Part shown: one piece after another, positions 54,150 through 63,794 of the stretch
How positions within the stretch are numbered: the first letter of the stretch is position 1
Layout: each line of letters opens with the position of its first letter
Assembly: GCA_030537895.1 (NCBI GenBank)
Contig: JAUNVA010000004.1
Location: forward strand, 9,113-73,112
Direction: 5' to 3'
Length of the DNA stretch: 64,000 nucleotides
From: Bowdeniella nasicola
GTDB lineage: Bacteria; Actinomycetota; Actinomycetes; Actinomycetales; Actinomycetaceae
Program-made: the position numbers and the translations under genes
Notes under the pieces: model-generated
Database searches by the model: none
What the model was told of the DNA's origin: nothing
Seen by the model: only the letters and a program-made list of their open reading frames with translations

Positions 54150-56084
54150 CTACTGGGCCGGCCACACGGCGTCGCGGAGAAACCCGACGGGGCTCCAATC
54201 CGCCGGCGTCGGCGCTGACAGGGCGAGAAGGGCGATGAATGCGGCGAACGCGAGGAGGACCAGCCCGTTGAGAACTCGCCACCCGACACTTGGGAAGGCA
54301 AACCCGAGCAGGCGCCGTGTGCAATCTCGGCCCGCCACATAACTCGGCTGCCACCACCCCACGATGAGCGCCCCCGCACACGCCGCTCCGGCGACGAGTG
54401 GAGACTGAGGAGAGAGGTCGGGATCCACGAGAGGCGCCCCACGGGCGATGACGTAGGCCACCAGCCCCATGATGAGCGTGTGCCACACGAGAGCGAGGAA
54501 TTCGGCTACGAGGTGCCCCAGGCTCCGCACGGCAATCCGCATTCCGTCGGCTGGTCTAGGCCCGTAGCGCGCGACCGACCGTTGATGAGCCCAGATGCCG
54601 CGTCCGACGACGCCGGTGGCGGCCATGAGGATGAGAGTCACGAGTAGGACGTATCCCGGATGCGTCATGCCAAGCGCCGAGAGCGCGAGAAGGATCGCGA
54701 GGCTCAGCCACGGCCGGGGCACAGCGTACGGGCGGGGAACGGATCGCCCCTCCCCCGGTAGGGCAGGTGCCACCCAGGGATCACCCACAACAGATCCATA
54801 GGCCTCCGATTGGGCGGCGGGCAGGACCTCGTCCGAGGTGCGAGGCAGGGCCAACGGCGTCGTTGCCGTAGCCCAAGCATCGTGGCCACGGACGCCCGTC
54901 GGACCCGAGGTCACGGGCCAGTGCGTCGTTGGCTCACAGTCTTCGAGGCGCGCGTCGGCTCCCGGGTGCGGGTCGCGCCCACTGCTCATGGACGCGGGCG
55001 CACCCTCGGCGTCGTCTTCGTGGCCTGCCTCGGGCATCGGCGTAGTCTGCGATCCTTCGCCACGCTCTGGTAGGCGCGTGGTCGCCCCCTCATGGCCCGG
55101 AGAAGAGAGCGAGGCGTCGTGGGCCTCGGCGGGGGGCGGAGGGGGTCCATCGGGTGGTGTGGCCGGTGCGGGGGCGATGAGCCCGGCCTGCGGCAGATGA
55201 TCGGTCACCAACACGTCGCGGGTCTCGGACTCGCGAGTCGCGAGAGGCGCGGGGGACGTCCGCGACGTCGCGGCGGCGTAGAGGCATGCCAGGACGGCAT
55301 CCGGGCTCGGCCGACGCTCAATGGTGGGATCGAGGGCGGCGCGCAGCATCTGTGCAACGCGCGGGGTGAGACCCTCGACGTCGACCTCGTGCGTATGGAC
55401 CCTCCCGATGATGCCTGCGGCGGCACCTCCGCCGAACGGTGGTCGGCCCGTCGCTGCGTAGGTGAGCACGGCCGCCCAGGACCACCAGTCGCCCGCGGGT
55501 GAGGGATGCGAGCCGGCCAGCGCCTGCGGGTCAAGGTACCCCGCCGTCCCCGAAACGAGCCCCGTCTGGGTGAAGCGAGCGTCATCGACGACCTGGGCGA
55601 TACCGAAATCGATGAGGACAGGACCGGACTCGCCCATCATGACGTTCGACGGTTTAAGGTCCCGATGGACGACACCCGCCGCGTGGATCTGTTCGAGTGC
55701 GCGCTTCAATCCGCTCGCGAGTCCCGCGAGTTCGGAGGCGTCGTAGACGCCCCATTCTTCGACGTCGTCGCGTAGCGTCGGGCCGTCGATGAGTTCCGTG
55801 ACGACGAAGGGGGTATCGTCGTCGACCTCCGCGTCGAGCACTCGGGCGACGCCCGCGCCACGGACCCGGTGCAACGTGGCGACCTCGCGGGCGAGGCGGG
55901 CGCGCGCGGCGGGATCTGCACCGATGGCCGGGTGCAGGATCTTTACGGCGACATCGCGCCCATCGGCGTCGACGGCACGATAGACGACCCCCATGCCGCC
56001 CGAGCCGATCTGCTCGATCAGGTGGTACCCACCGAAGTGCACGCCCGGCGCGGGACGAGGCGCGGGCTCACCCTGGTGGTCCAT
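54150..56084 (-). CDS. Membrane Ser/Thr protein kinase (PknB-like catalytic domain)
   Basis: 644 residues from ATG 56084 (GGAGGA ahead; the longer frame to 56219 is unsupported). Hanks-type kinase domain (about 20-280): glycine loop GSGGMGVVY (27-35), Lys48, catalytic HRDLKPSNV, DFGIA and GTAGYLDPQ. It is followed by a Pro/acidic linker (about 285-465) and a C-terminal block of about five membrane helices. No PASTA or other extracytoplasmic sensor is present. Probably co-transcribed with the DsbA-like gene. Substrates unknown. Confidence 0.92.
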   Translation of the reverse strand: MDHQGEPAPRPAPGVHFGGYHLIEQIGSGGMGVVYRAVDADGRDVAVKILHPAIGADPAARARLAREVATLHRVRGAGVARVLDAEVDDDTPFVVTELIDGPTLRDDVEEWGVYDASELAGLASGLKRALEQIHAAGVVHRDLKPSNVMMGESGPVLIDFGIAQVVDDARFTQTGLVSGTAGYLDPQALAGSHPSPAGDWWSWAAVLTYAATGRPPFGGGAAAGIIGRVHTHEVDVEGLTPRVAQMLRAALDPTIERRPSPDAVLACLYAAATSRTSPAPLATRESETRDVLVTDHLPQAGLIAPAPATPPDGPPPPPAEAHDASLSSPGHEGATTRLPERGEGSQTTPMPEAGHEDDAEGAPASMSSGRDPHPGADARLEDCEPTTHWPVTSGPTGVRGHDAWATATTPLALPRTSDEVLPAAQSEAYGSVVGDPWVAPALPGEGRSVPRPYAVPRPWLSLAILLALSALGMTHPGYVLLVTLILMAATGVVGRGIWAHQRSVARYGPRPADGMRIAVRSLGHLVAEFLALVWHTLIMGLVAYVIARGAPLVDPDLSPQSPLVAGAACAGALIVGWWQPSYVAGRDCTRRLLGFAFPSVGWRVLNGLVLLAFAAFIALLALSAPTPADWSPVGFLRDAVWPAQ

Positions 56085-56267
56085 GGGCCTTAGTCCTCCT
56101 CCGGCAACGGTAGCTAGTCCCAGTATCGCGCGCTGGAGGTACCCGCGGAAATTACGCTGGCCGGCCAACGCGTCCCCGACCTCGCGATGAAGCGCGATGA
56201 TGCCCCGCGTTCGAGTCACAATCTCGCCCGGGTAGCCGCCCCGGCTCCAGGGCGGCTACCGGCTCAG

Positions 56268-56479
56268 CTACGCCTGCTGGCGGCGGATCACAAGAAGAGC
56301 CAGCCCACCCACCGGGAGTGCCGCAGCGAGCGCGCGACTCGCGGGCAGCGCGGCCAGAATCATCGTGACCAGGAGTACCCACATTCCTGCGATGGCAGGT
56401 ACCGGGCGAAGGTGGGGAAGAGGACACGGTGGCCCCTCGTGATGACATGGGCCACCAGTCGAAAGATCACGACTGGCAC
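56268..56479 (-). pseudogene. Possible frameshifted small membrane protein
   Basis: Two abutting frames in the 440-base gap look like one broken coding sequence. From GTG 56479 one frame reads VPVVIFRLVAHVITRGH and on to FARYL. The next frame, from about 56396, continues AIAGMWVLLVTMILAALPAS and ends LALLVIRRQQA at the TAG (56268-56270). Joined by one extra base near CTGCC (56394-56400) they give a roughly 70-residue protein with two or three hydrophobic helices. It may be a pseudogene, a sequencing error or chance. No ribosome site is convincing. Confidence 0.3.
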
Positions 56480-56664
56480 TTCAGTAGTGTGGGCATGTGA
56501 TCGTCCCACCCGGTCCGTCGACTGAGGGATGGATACGGCCCTCAGTGACACATCGATCTCACTGACGGCCTGGGCGCTACCAGGTACGTGTGCGGTGCGC
56601 TGCTCCACGCGGTATGTGCTACCGGCAGCTAATGTGAAAGATACGCCACTCGAGAAGGAGCCCC

Positions 56665-58080
56665 ATGCCCGATCAGGCCGATTTCGTCGTCATCGCTAAC
56701 CGTCTGCCCCTCGACGTCACTGTCGATGACTCCGGAGAGATCACCTGGGAGCGCTCTCCCGGCGGACTCGTCACCGCAATGGCTCCCGTGATGCAGTCTC
56801 GAGACGGCGCATGGGTGGGGTGGTCCGGCACACCCGACGTCGACCTGACCCCCTTTAAGGCCGACGGCATGACACTCGTGCCCGTCACCCTTAGTGCCGA
56901 TGAGGTCTCCGACTACTACGAGGGATTTTCCAACGCAACACTCTGGCCGCTTTACCACGACGTCATTGTCGCTCCCGAGTTCCATCGCCAATGGTGGAAT
57001 GCCTATGACCGGGTGAACCGAAAATTTGCGGAGGCCGCGGCGACGGTGGCGTCCGAAGGCGCCACCGTCTGGGTCCATGACTACCAGCTGCAGCTCGTTC
57101 CTGCGCTACTGCGTAAGCTGCGCCCCGACCTCACCATCGGCTGGTTCAACCACATCCCGTTCCCACCCGTGGAAATCTTCTCCCAGTTGCCGTGGCGCGA
57201 ACGCGTGCTCGACGGCCTGCTCGGTGCCGATGTTCTCGGCTTCCAGCGCTCGTGGGACTCCGAAAACTTCCTCCGGTCGGTCAAACGGCTGACGGGAGCC
57301 ACGGTGCGCGGCCGGACCATCACGGTTGGAGATAAGACCAAGCGGGTCCGCCGCCGCCTCAAGGTTGGTGTCTATCCGATCTCGATCGATGCCGCCGCTT
57401 TCGCCGAGCTCGCGGCCAGCGACGCCGTGGCGACACGCGCCCAGGAAATCCGGACCGAGCTGGGAGACCCGGATGTCCTCCTCCTCGGGGTTGACCGCCT
57501 CGACTATACGAAGGGAATCCGCCACCGCCTCAAGATCTTCGGCGAACTCCTGCGTGACGGACTCGTGGCGGCACCGCAGGTGTGCCTGATGCAGGTAGCC
57601 TCCCCCTCCCGCGAGCGCGTCGAACAGTACAAGACCCTGCGTGACGAGGTCGAGGTAACGGTCGGGCGCATTAATGGTGACTATTCGGCGCTCGGGCGCG
57701 TCCCCGTGCACTACCTGCACCAGACATTCCCGGTGGAGGAAATGGCCGCCATGTACCGGGCAGCAGACGTCATGCTCGTCACCTCCCTGCGCGACGGCAT
57801 GAACCTCGTGGCGAAGGAGTTTGTGGCGGCTCAGGTCGATCTCAACGGAGTGCTCATCCTCTCCGAATTCACGGGAGCCGCCGATGACCTCCCCCAGGCG
57901 CTCGTCATGAACCCCCATGACATCGAGGGTGCAAAACGCACTGTCCTGCGCGCGCTCGACATGCCTCGTGAGGACCGGCGCCGACGGATGCGATCCCTGC
58001 GCCGCCGCGTCATGGCTCACGACGTCACCGCCTGGGCGGACCGCTTCCTGTCCGATCTTGCCGAGGCTGCAACGTCATGA
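56665..58080 (+). CDS. otsA: Trehalose-6-phosphate synthase
   Basis: 471 residues, GT20 family. Nucleotide-sugar and acceptor motifs: VVIANRLPLDV at the N-terminus, SPGGLVTAMAPVM, WVHDYQLQLVPALLR, FNHIPFPPVEIF, GVDRLDYTKGI and SLRDGMNLVAKEFVA. GAAGGAG precedes the ATG. Its stop overlaps otsB (ATGA). Produces trehalose-6-phosphate for osmotic and desiccation protection and mycolate-free wall carbohydrate pools. Donor specificity is not readable. Confidence 0.97.
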   Translation: MPDQADFVVIANRLPLDVTVDDSGEITWERSPGGLVTAMAPVMQSRDGAWVGWSGTPDVDLTPFKADGMTLVPVTLSADEVSDYYEGFSNATLWPLYHDVIVAPEFHRQWWNAYDRVNRKFAEAAATVASEGATVWVHDYQLQLVPALLRKLRPDLTIGWFNHIPFPPVEIFSQLPWRERVLDGLLGADVLGFQRSWDSENFLRSVKRLTGATVRGRTITVGDKTKRVRRRLKVGVYPISIDAAAFAELAASDAVATRAQEIRTELGDPDVLLLGVDRLDYTKGIRHRLKIFGELLRDGLVAAPQVCLMQVASPSRERVEQYKTLRDEVEVTVGRINGDYSALGRVPVHYLHQTFPVEEMAAMYRAADVMLVTSLRDGMNLVAKEFVAAQVDLNGVLILSEFTGAADDLPQALVMNPHDIEGAKRTVLRALDMPREDRRRRMRSLRRRVMAHDVTAWADRFLSDLAEAATS

Positions 58081-58886
58081 CCATGGCGAGCCTGGACCCC
58101 GATCTGGCGGCCGCGCTGAATCGCGCTGCCGACGCCGCCCATCTGCTGGTTGCCCTCGACTTTGACGGCTCCCTCGCCCCCCTCGTTGATCGCCCCGAGG
58201 ACGCCCGCATGCTCCCGCGCTTCATTCCCATACTGGAGCGTTTCGCCGAACACCCACACCTCACGTTGGCTCTCGTCTCCGGCCGGGCCGGGGATTCTCT
58301 CGCCGCGTGCGCTGAGGTGCCCGACCACACCATCGCGGTGGGCTCGCATGGCTCCCAACACGGCGAGATCCTCGCAGCCCCTCACAGGCGCCGTCGCTTC
58401 GTGAGTGAGGAGGCCCCCCTCTCCGCGGAAGAGGCTCAGCTCCTCGCACTCGTGCGCTCGGACGCACACGCCATCGCGACCAGCCACCCCGGGGTACACC
58501 TGGAGGACAAGCCGACTGCCGTCGTCGTCCACACGCGGCGCGCCGCACCCCAGGTCGGCGCTGCCGCCCAAGAGGCTGCCAGACGCGGGCCGGCCGCCCG
58601 ACCCGGCGTGTCTGCCCTCGAGGGGAAGGAGGTCATCGAACTCGCGGTCCGCACCGCGACCAAGGGCGAGGCGCTACTCAATCTCGTGCGCCAGACAGGC
58701 GCGACCTTCGCGATCTATGCGGGAGACGACGTAACAGACGAACATGCCTTCAGCGCACTCGCCAATGCGGACATCCCACATCTCACCATCCGAGTTGGGC
58801 CGGGCGAGAGTGCTGCCACCCACCGTGTGGCGGACCCTGAGGCTCTCGCAGACGCCCTGAGCCACCTCGCCGATCGCCTATCGTGA
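58077..58886 (+). CDS. otsB: Trehalose-6-phosphate phosphatase
   Basis: 269 residues, HAD superfamily. Nucleophile Asp28 and acid/base Asp30 lie in LDFDGSLAPLV (Ser replaces the usual Thr). Motif II is LALVSGR, and motif III/IV is IYAGDDVTDEHAF. ATGA overlap with otsA ensures coupled expression. Completes the OtsAB route. Confidence 0.96.
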   Translation: MTMASLDPDLAAALNRAADAAHLLVALDFDGSLAPLVDRPEDARMLPRFIPILERFAEHPHLTLALVSGRAGDSLAACAEVPDHTIAVGSHGSQHGEILAAPHRRRRFVSEEAPLSAEEAQLLALVRSDAHAIATSHPGVHLEDKPTAVVVHTRRAAPQVGAAAQEAARRGPAARPGVSALEGKEVIELAVRTATKGEALLNLVRQTGATFAIYAGDDVTDEHAFSALANADIPHLTIRVGPGESAATHRVADPEALADALSHLADRLS

Positions 58887-59053
58887 CCCATCCCTCAATG
58901 AGGGGTCCGTCACCTTTATCGAAAATCGGGTTAGACTATCTCCAGCCGACCCCCGAGCACCAGGCTCATCGGCTGTGTCAGAGCGGACACGAGCTGACAC
59001 CTTTCACAACGGATCGTCCGGCACGTACCTGCCGGTGAAGGGATGTATTTTTC

Positions 59054-60169
59054 ATGGCATCGGTAACTTTCGACAACGCTACGCGTATCTATCCCGGTAC
59101 CGAACGCCCTGCGGTGGATAGCCTGAACCTGGAGATCGACGACGGCGAGTTCCTTGTCCTGGTCGGCCCTTCCGGGTGTGGTAAGTCCACGTCCCTGCGG
59201 ATGCTCGCAGGCCTCGAGGACGTCAACTCCGGGCGCATCTACATCGGTGACCGCGATGTCACCGACGTGCAACCGAAGGATCGCGACATCGCGATGGTGT
59301 TCCAGAACTACGCGCTCTACCCACACATGACCGTGGCGGACAACATGGGTTTCGCCCTGAAGATTGCCTCCACGCCGAAGGACGAAATCGAAAAGCGCGT
59401 GAAGGAAGCGGCCCGCATCCTCGACCTGACCGAATTCCTGGATCGCAAGCCCAAGGCTCTCTCGGGTGGCCAGCGCCAGCGTGTGGCAATGGGCCGAGCG
59501 ATCGTTCGTAACCCGCAGGTCTTCCTCATGGATGAGCCTCTGTCGAACCTCGATGCGAAGCTGCGCGTGCAGACCCGCACCCAGATCGCCTCCCTGCAGC
59601 GCCGCCTCGGCGTCACCACGGTTTACGTGACGCACGACCAGACCGAAGCCCTCACGATGGGTGACCGCATTGCTGTACTGAAGGACGGCATCTTGCAGCA
59701 GGTCGGCAGCCCGCGCGATATGTACGACACGCCGGCCAACGTGTTCGTCGCCGGCTTCATCGGCTCGCCCGCCATGAACATCGGCACCTTCCACCTGGTC
59801 GACGGTGTCGCCCAGCTGGGTGAGGCCAAGGTGCCGGTGGCGCGTGACGTCGTCTCGAAGGCCGAGAGCGACCAGATCGTCATCGGCTTCCGCCCCGAAT
59901 CCCTCGACGTCGTGCCCGAGAATTCCGATGGCGCCATCCCCGTCGTCGTGAACCTCGTCGAAGAGCTCGGCTCCGATGCCTTCATCTATGGTCAGCTTGC
60001 CGGCTCCGAAGAGCTGAAGGCGAAGCTCGGCTCAGGTGAGGATTCCGACCAGGTGATCGTCCGCGTGCCGCCGCACTCGGCACCCGACAAGGGTTCGGTC
60101 GTGTGGGTGAAGATCCGCGAGGGCGAGCAGCACAACTTCTCCGTGTCTACCGGCGAGCGCCTGAACTAG
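59054..60169 (+). CDS. MsmK/UgpC-type carbohydrate ABC transporter ATPase
   Basis: 371 residues. Walker A GPSGCGKST, Q-loop NYALYPHMTV, signature LSGGQRQRV, Walker B VFLMDEPLSNLD and H-loop VYVTHDQ are all intact. C-terminal TOBE-like regulatory domain (about 240-365). No permease or binding protein is adjacent, as for shared MsmK-type ATPases that energise several sugar importers. Proximity to otsAB might hint at trehalose or maltodextrin uptake, but this is inference. Confidence 0.93.
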   Translation: MASVTFDNATRIYPGTERPAVDSLNLEIDDGEFLVLVGPSGCGKSTSLRMLAGLEDVNSGRIYIGDRDVTDVQPKDRDIAMVFQNYALYPHMTVADNMGFALKIASTPKDEIEKRVKEAARILDLTEFLDRKPKALSGGQRQRVAMGRAIVRNPQVFLMDEPLSNLDAKLRVQTRTQIASLQRRLGVTTVYVTHDQTEALTMGDRIAVLKDGILQQVGSPRDMYDTPANVFVAGFIGSPAMNIGTFHLVDGVAQLGEAKVPVARDVVSKAESDQIVIGFRPESLDVVPENSDGAIPVVVNLVEELGSDAFIYGQLAGSEELKAKLGSGEDSDQVIVRVPPHSAPDKGSVVWVKIREGEQHNFSVSTGERLN

Positions 60170-60190
60170 GTCAGCTCCCGGAAGGGTCCA

Positions 60191-60231
60191 CGTCCTGCGG
60201 CCCGGTCGTTTCGACGGCCGGGCCGCAGACG
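60191..60231 (+). terminator. Terminator after the ABC ATPase gene
   Basis: TGCGGCCCGG/CCGGGCCGCA stem extended by CGTC/GACG with one bulge, enclosing a small TCG-TTT-CGA hairpin, 21 bases past the stop. Confidence 0.65.
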
Positions 60232-60276
60232 TGTCTACCCGACGAGGAAGGGCCCTTCGTGTGCCCTCATGCCACA

Positions 60277-61542
60277 ATGGAGGGCGTGTCCGCTCCGCTT
60301 CAGATCACTGCCGCGAACCTCGACCCGGCGCTACTCGATCTCCCCTGGGAGCTCCCCCTCACCGACTGGCCACACTCCGTGCTTGCCGCGCTGCCGCGCG
60401 GTATCTCACGGCACACCGTACGTTTCGCGAACCTGTCGGGGCGCGTTGTCGCAGTAAAAGAAATCGGTGAAACGGTCGCCCATTCCGAATATGAGCTTCT
60501 GCGTCGCCTCAACCGGCTCGGTGCCCCCTCCGTCATCCCGATGGCCGTCATCACGGGGCGGCAATCGGCCGATGGCGAGGAGCTCACCCCCGCGCTCGTC
60601 ACCCGCCACCTCAGCTTCTCGCTGCCCTATCGCGCCCTGTATGCCCGCTCGATGCGCACTGAGACAGCGCATCGGCTGATCGACGCGCTTGCCGTCTTGC
60701 TCGTGCGCCTGCACACCCTCGGGTTCTACTGGGGCGATGTGTCGCTCTCAAACACGCTATTTCGCCGCGACGCCGGCGCATTCGCCGCCTATCTCGTCGA
60801 TGCCGAAACCGGCGAGCTCCATCGCCAGCTCACGGACGGTCAGCGCCACTATGACGTCGACCTAGCCCGCACCAATATCATCGGTGAACTCATGGACCTG
60901 CAGGCGGGCGGTGTCATTGGCGATACCGAAGACCTCATTGCCGTGGGTAACCGCCTTGTTGAGCGCTATCACGGTCTGTGGGCCGAACTCACCGCTCCCG
61001 AGGCGTTCGATGCCTCCGAGCGCTGGCGGGTCACTGAGCGCGTGAACCGCTTGAACGACCTCGGCTACGACGTCGACGAGATTGAGCTGTCCACCGAGGC
61101 GGACGGCACCCGCGTACGGATCCAACCCAAGGTCGTCGACGCGGGCCACTTCCAGCGTCAGATTATGCGCCTGACCGGACTCGACGTACAGGAAAACCAG
61201 GGCCGCCGAATGCTGAACGACCTCGACTCCTACCGCGTCATCACGGGCCGGCAAAACGATCCGATCGAGCTGGTCGCCCACGACTGGCTGTCCGACGTGT
61301 TTGAACCAACCGTGCAGGCCGTCCCGCGCGAGCTCTCCGGCAAACTGGAACCCGCCGAGATCTTCCACGAGGTACTCGAGCATCGCTGGTACATGTCAGA
61401 ACAGCAGGAGCGTGATGTTCCGACTGCGGAAGCCGTGGAGTCCTACGTGCGTGACGTGCTCCCCCACCGTCAGGACGAAAAGACCTTTCTTGACCTGGCC
61501 GGCCTCCCGGGTGCGATCTCTCCCGAGGACACCGAAGCCTAA
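60277..61542 (+). CDS. DUF4032 protein with kinase-like N-terminus
   Basis: 421 residues from ATG 60277; GTG 60286 is an alternative and no good ribosome site is seen. The N-terminal half (about 20-230) has LPS-kinase-like features: VVAVKEI with the putative ATP lysine, FYWGDVSLSNTLFRRD resembling the catalytic loop, and AYLVDAETGE resembling the metal Asp. The C-terminal half is the DUF4032 domain (VTERVNRLNDLGYDVDEIEL, LTGLDVQENQGRRMLNDLDSYR). No experimental role is known to me. The stop overlaps the convergent gene by 4 bases. Confidence 0.85.
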   Translation: MEGVSAPLQITAANLDPALLDLPWELPLTDWPHSVLAALPRGISRHTVRFANLSGRVVAVKEIGETVAHSEYELLRRLNRLGAPSVIPMAVITGRQSADGEELTPALVTRHLSFSLPYRALYARSMRTETAHRLIDALAVLLVRLHTLGFYWGDVSLSNTLFRRDAGAFAAYLVDAETGELHRQLTDGQRHYDVDLARTNIIGELMDLQAGGVIGDTEDLIAVGNRLVERYHGLWAELTAPEAFDASERWRVTERVNRLNDLGYDVDEIELSTEADGTRVRIQPKVVDAGHFQRQIMRLTGLDVQENQGRRMLNDLDSYRVITGRQNDPIELVAHDWLSDVFEPTVQAVPRELSGKLEPAEIFHEVLEHRWYMSEQQERDVPTAEAVESYVRDVLPHRQDEKTFLDLAGLPGAISPEDTEA

Positions 61543-62714
61543 CCGCTCTGGCGGGACTCACGCAGCCGCTGCAGAATTTCCGGGCCGAATGCCGTCGTGA
61601 GGGAGTCGGCTAAGAAGAGCGCGCCACACACGGCCCGGACCTTCCCTCCGGAGCGCGCGGCCGATCCCACGAGAGTTGCCCCGAGGATCGCCTCACCCGC
61701 GGCAAGAACGGAACGCAGCCTCCGGTGTCGGGCGAAAGACTCCTCGAAGCGCGTCCAGTAGGAGGACACGTCTCGGTCCGCGAACTGCTCACCCACGTAG
61801 AGTTTCGCCGAATCGGCGATCGCGGAGCGTAAGGAGCGGTGCTGGAACGTCACGACACCGGGTACCTCGGGCGGGGCTATCTCGCCGTCGATCACGCGGG
61901 CGACTTCCTCGGGCAGGCCGAACAGCGCGATCATTTCCGGCAGTGCTTCCTCGGCGGGACGGCGGATGGCCTCGGTCATGACGGAGGTCTCGACCCCCGC
62001 GTAGTCGGCGAATGCCTGGGCGTCGTCGGACGCGAGAAAGTGACGCTGGACGAGACGGTCAACGGCGGGGCCGCCCGCATCGGGTGCCCCGGTGAGGCAG
62101 CGCGTGACGAGGTCCCAGGAGTGTGCGGCCTCGGGCAGCGACGTCGCCTCGGTGTGCAGGGCGACTGTACGTTCCCCGCTCTCGTTAATCAGGACGAGGG
62201 CCGGGAGGGAGTCCTCGTCCCACCCGAAATACCCGAACCCCACGGCGTGGCCATCCCCCTGCGACATCACGACGCGCCGGTCGCCGAGGTCGAGGACCGA
62301 CAAATCACGGCACACGGCAGTGGCATACATCGGCATCGCACTCATCGGGGCGGGGGTCACGACGACGAGTGCGGAACTCCCGCCGGCCTCGACGCTGCGG
62401 GCCGCGCGTTCACTCGCGGTAGTGGACGGCTGAATATCCACGTCCCAGGACGGCGCCCACAAGGACACCCCTAGTTCGGTCGCGATCGCCTGCACGACAT
62501 CCTTACCGAGAGGTCCGGCGACGAGCCGGTCGCCGTCGACCTGAGCGATCCGCCCCTGCGAGTCCACGAGCACCCCGACGGTCACGAGGACATCACCGTT
62601 GTGCCCCGTGGGCAGGTAGTCGAGCCGCGCCACCAGACGGGCGTGTCTCAGTGCCGCCTCGAGTGCAGCGGGGACGGCGTGGAATACGAGTTCGGTTACG
62701 GCCCAGTCAGACAT
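61539..62714 (-). CDS. Hypothetical protein, alpha/beta N-terminus
   Basis: 391 residues from ATG 62714, chosen because AAGGAGG lies 5 bases ahead. Not recognised. The N-terminal about 215 residues alternate predicted strands and helices (DVLVTVGVLVDSQGRIAQVDG, SSALVVVTPAPMSAMPMYATAV). The C-terminal part has helical segments and one hydrophobic stretch (VLAAGEAILGATLVG, about 335-350). No signal peptide or catalytic motif is evident. Good codon usage and ribosome site make it a real gene. Confidence 0.75.
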   Translation of the reverse strand: MSDWAVTELVFHAVPAALEAALRHARLVARLDYLPTGHNGDVLVTVGVLVDSQGRIAQVDGDRLVAGPLGKDVVQAIATELGVSLWAPSWDVDIQPSTTASERAARSVEAGGSSALVVVTPAPMSAMPMYATAVCRDLSVLDLGDRRVVMSQGDGHAVGFGYFGWDEDSLPALVLINESGERTVALHTEATSLPEAAHSWDLVTRCLTGAPDAGGPAVDRLVQRHFLASDDAQAFADYAGVETSVMTEAIRRPAEEALPEMIALFGLPEEVARVIDGEIAPPEVPGVVTFQHRSLRSAIADSAKLYVGEQFADRDVSSYWTRFEESFARHRRLRSVLAAGEAILGATLVGSAARSGGKVRAVCGALFLADSLTTAFGPEILQRLRESRQSG

Positions 62715-62803
62715 GACGCCTCCTTCATCCCATTCCATCACGGACGGGCGCGGAACGTCGCGCATCGTGGCCGCAACGCCCCATTGCGCGCGAGGGGGGC
62801 GTA

Positions 62804-63781
62804 CTACTGACCGGCCTGCGACCGGCGACGACGCACGTCATACAGCGCGATCCCCGTCGCTACGGCCGCGTTCAGGGACTCCACAGCGAGCGAGATCGGA
62901 ATGGAGACGATCTGGTCACAGGTTTCGGCGACGAGTCTCGAAAGGCCTGAGCCTTCCGATCCGGTGACGAGCACGAGTGGGCCGTCGGCCAGTTCGAAAC
63001 TGGCCGTTGTGTCCGCACTACCACCCGCGAGACCGACGACGAACGCGCCCGCATTCTTCGCGTCTTTAAGGGTGCGTACCAGGTTCGTCACCTGGGCAAT
63101 CGGGATGCGCGCCGCCGCGCCCGCAGATACCTTCCAGACGGCGGCGCTCACACCGGCCGCTCGCCGCTCGGGGATGATGACCCCGTGGGCGCCGAAGGCC
63201 GCAGCACTGCGCAGGACAGCTCCCAGGTTGTGTGGGTCGGTCACCTGGTCGAGGGCGATGAGCAGCGGTGGCTCACCGGATGCCTCGGCGGCGGCGAACA
63301 CCTCGTCGATGGGGGTGTAGCGGTATTCGGGGACCTCGATGGCCACCCCCTGGTGCACCGCCCCGTCACTCACGGCGTCGAGGTCGCGGTTGGTGACCTC
63401 CACGAGCGGTGCCCCGAGGGCCGTGGCCGTCCGTACCACCTTCGAGAGGCGCTCATCCACCCGCGTCCCGGGTGCGAGGAAGACCCGGACCAGCGGAATC
63501 CCCGCGGCGACCGCCTCGTGCACCGGGTTGCGGCCCGCGATCACCTCGTGGCCCTTCGGCACATGCACCGCCGCGGGGGCCCGACGCTTCGGCTTTGCCG
63601 CCTCGCGGCGTTCCTGCGCTGCCTTGCGAGCGGCTGCGGGATGCCCCGTACGGTCCTCGGCCTTCGGCGTGGGTCCGCGACCCCTCAGTTGTTTGCGGCG
63701 CTGCCCGCCGCTGCCTTTGCGCATCCCCTTCTTCGTACCGGGCTTGCGCACGGCACCGCGGCGTTGCGAGTTTCCCTTCAT
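62804..63781 (-). CDS. rlmB: 23S rRNA (guanosine-2'-O)-methyltransferase RlmB-like (SpoU/TrmH)
   Basis: 325 residues from ATG 63781 (GAGGA 9 bases ahead). A very basic N-terminal extension (about 1-75, rich in Lys/Arg) as in actinobacterial homologues, a substrate-binding domain, and the SPOUT catalytic domain. Motif 1 is DQVTDPHNLGAVLRSAAAFG, motif 2 is LVLVTGSEGSGLS, and motif 3 is VSIPISLAVESLNAAVATGIALY. Methylates ribose in 23S rRNA or a related RNA. Starts 13 bases after the upstream gene. Confidence 0.93.
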   Translation of the reverse strand: MKGNSQRRGAVRKPGTKKGMRKGSGGQRRKQLRGRGPTPKAEDRTGHPAAARKAAQERREAAKPKRRAPAAVHVPKGHEVIAGRNPVHEAVAAGIPLVRVFLAPGTRVDERLSKVVRTATALGAPLVEVTNRDLDAVSDGAVHQGVAIEVPEYRYTPIDEVFAAAEASGEPPLLIALDQVTDPHNLGAVLRSAAAFGAHGVIIPERRAAGVSAAVWKVSAGAAARIPIAQVTNLVRTLKDAKNAGAFVVGLAGGSADTTASFELADGPLVLVTGSEGSGLSRLVAETCDQIVSIPISLAVESLNAAVATGIALYDVRRRRSQAGQ

Positions 63782-63794
63782 CGCGCTCATTCCT

